Positions 5,794 through 7,073 of a DNA stretch of 7,073 nucleotides are shown piece by piece. The stretch covers positions 1 through 7,073 of the forward strand of contig SXHS01000171.1 in the NCBI GenBank assembly GCA_005773145.1, given 5' to 3'. A program made the position numbers and the translations under genes. The DNA comes from Planctomycetaceae bacterium (GTDB taxonomy: Bacteria; Planctomycetota; Planctomycetia; Pirellulales; Pirellulaceae). Numbering within the stretch: position 1 is the first letter of the stretch; every line of letters starts with the position of its first letter. The notes under the pieces were generated by a model. The model was not told the origin of the DNA. It searched no databases and worked only from the letters and a program-made list of their open reading frames with translations.

Positions 5794-7065
5794 GTGTCTC
5801 AGGCGCTGGGAACTACGCCCGCTCATAAAGTCCACATCGTGGGGATTGGTGAAGACGGTGAAGAAGGCCTTACGGGGCCGGTTCGACAACTAGTCGCAGC
5901 AGCAGAAATCCTGATTGGGACGGCGCAGACGCTAAGCCGTGCAACGCGAGGCAACCGCGAGTGCCTGATCGTCGCAGACGATTACGAGGTGGCCGTCGAC
6001 CGCATCGCCCGCGAAACGCGCAAGAAGATTGTGGTGTTGACGGGTGGCGATCCGCTTTTTTACGGCATAGCGCGATATCTGTGCGATCGATTGGGGAAGG
6101 ATCGTTTTGTTGTGGCGCCTCACGTCAGCAGCATGCAGCTGGCGTTTGCCCGCGTGAAGGAGAATTGGGATGACGCCTATCTGGTGAACCTGGCAACCCT
6201 CGATGTCGATCGCGTGGTCGAACGCGCCCGATCAGCCGAGAAGGTGGGGCTGTTTACGACGGAGTTGCGCACGCCGGCCGTGGTCGCTCGCGCGCTGCTG
6301 GATCGCAAGATCGACTACTTTGTCGCCTACATATGCGAAAACTTGGGCTCGCCCGATGAGCGTGTGACGCGTGGCGAATTGACCGATATCGCGGGATCGA
6401 CCTTCGCGCCCCTGAACGTGATGATCCTTGTCCGCAAACCGTCAATTCCCGATCGTCCGCTGGACATGGCGGGACATCGGTTGTTTGGCAATCCTGATGA
6501 GTGTTTTCTGCAGTCGCAGCCCAAACGGGGTTTGCTCACCTCCATGGAGATTCGCGCCATCGCCCTGGCGGAAATGGACCTGGGGCCGCGCAGCGTGATT
6601 TGGGATGTCGGCGCGGGGAGCGGCTCAGTCGCCGTAGAAGCTGCCCAGATCGCGCATCAGGGTCAGGTGTTTGCCATCGAAGTCGACCCTGAAGATATCC
6701 TGCTGATTCAATCCAACGCGCAACGATTCGGCGTCAAGAATTTGACCACGATTGCCGGTCAGGCACCGGACGCTTGGAACGGGCTGCCAACGCCGGACTC
6801 GATTTTTGTGGGGGGAACAGGCCGTATGGTGAGTCGCATCTCCCAACAGGCCTTCGAGCAACTGCGCGAGCGTGGACGGCTCGTGATCAATGTCGGCAGT
6901 ATTGAAAACCTGGCATCCGTCCGGCAGATTCTGCATCAGTTGGGGGCGGAGGTGACGATTCGCATGGTCAATTTGGCCCTTTCGACCGAGCAACTCGACA
7001 GCGTGCGATTCGAAGCGCGTCACCCCACGTTTTTAATCTCAGCGATCAAACCGGCAGCTCGCTAG
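5794..7065 (+). CDS. cobL: Precorrin-6Y C5,15-methyltransferase (decarboxylating), CbiE-CbiT fusion
   Basis: A 423-residue bifunctional SAM-dependent enzyme of corrin-ring synthesis. In the CobL reaction it methylates C5 and C15 of precorrin-6Y and removes the C12 acetate carboxyl to give precorrin-8X. The N-terminal CbiE domain (about 11-215) shows VHIVGIGEDG (13-22), VLTGGDPLFYGI (81-92), VAPHVSSMQLAFAR (107-120) and APLNVMILVR (205-214). The CbiT domain (about 235-420) shows a SAM-binding loop IWDVGAGSGSVAVE (269-282), AIEVDPED (294-301), PDSIFVGGTGRM (334-345) and GRLVINVGSIENL (361-373). The start is a GTG at 5794, chosen for its AAGGG and because it leaves a normal short N-terminus; a GTG at 5713 would add 27 unconserved residues and lies before the predicted transcription start. 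The stop is eight bases from the window end. No other cobalamin gene and no recognisable B12 riboswitch is next to it here. Confidence 0.93.
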   Translation: MSQALGTTPAHKVHIVGIGEDGEEGLTGPVRQLVAAAEILIGTAQTLSRATRGNRECLIVADDYEVAVDRIARETRKKIVVLTGGDPLFYGIARYLCDRLGKDRFVVAPHVSSMQLAFARVKENWDDAYLVNLATLDVDRVVERARSAEKVGLFTTELRTPAVVARALLDRKIDYFVAYICENLGSPDERVTRGELTDIAGSTFAPLNVMILVRKPSIPDRPLDMAGHRLFGNPDECFLQSQPKRGLLTSMEIRAIALAEMDLGPRSVIWDVGAGSGSVAVEAAQIAHQGQVFAIEVDPEDILLIQSNAQRFGVKNLTTIAGQAPDAWNGLPTPDSIFVGGTGRMVSRISQQAFEQLRERGRLVINVGSIENLASVRQILHQLGAEVTIRMVNLALSTEQLDSVRFEARHPTFLISAIKPAAR

Positions 7066-7073
7066 ACAAAAAA

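Noticed and set aside
1..7073. CRISPR array, insertion sequence, tRNA or rRNA
   Set aside because: No regularly spaced repeats, transposase motifs, terminal inverted repeats or cloverleaf/rRNA sequences were seen on either strand.

Overview
The window suggests a bacterium of moderately high GC content. Five protein-coding genes can be supported: two on the minus strand at the left, and the right half entirely on the plus strand. Protein style (a COG4112-like NUDIX protein, an IscA-like carrier ending in CGCGSSF, a fused CbiE-CbiT enzyme) and the loosely packed, weakly operonic layout recall Planctomycetota. That assignment is an impression from sequence style only, with no marker gene to confirm it.

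Left region (1-2717, minus strand). A two-gene unit reads leftwards. The first gene (2717-852) encodes a 621-residue asparagine-synthetase-like protein. Its N-terminal glutamine-amidotransferase fold lacks the catalytic Cys2, and its ATP-pyrophosphatase loop is a variant (SSGHDS). One base after its stop codon begins a second gene (850 to beyond the left edge). The visible 283 residues resemble, at a remote level, the Dit1/PvcA (isonitrile synthase) family. An ATP-dependent amide- or ester-forming enzyme tightly coupled to a Dit1/PvcA-like protein would suit a small-molecule or peptide-modification pathway. This is the least ordinary part of the window, and its remaining genes would lie off the left edge.

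Divergent intergenic region (2718-3115). About 400 bases separate the leftward unit from the rightward genes. It holds a small GC-rich hairpin just upstream of the asparagine-synthetase-like gene, a strongly C-rich tract, and a candidate -10 box for the rightward genes. No gene was found in it.

Right region (3116-7065, plus strand). The order is a NUDIX-family protein, a cysteine desulfurase 58 bases downstream, a 254-base gap with tandem hairpins and an extended -10 promoter, an A-type iron-sulfur carrier (IscA/HesB), a 230-base gap with another hairpin and promoter, and a fused precorrin-6Y C5,15-methyltransferase (CbiET/CobL). The cysteine desulfurase supplies persulfide sulfur and the A-type protein carries or inserts iron-sulfur clusters, so these two belong to one pathway, although they appear to be separately transcribed. 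The cobalamin gene stands apart from other corrin genes within this window. The leader of the IscA-like gene contains a hairpin that overlaps a five-codon cysteine-containing mini-ORF, a small feature worth checking.
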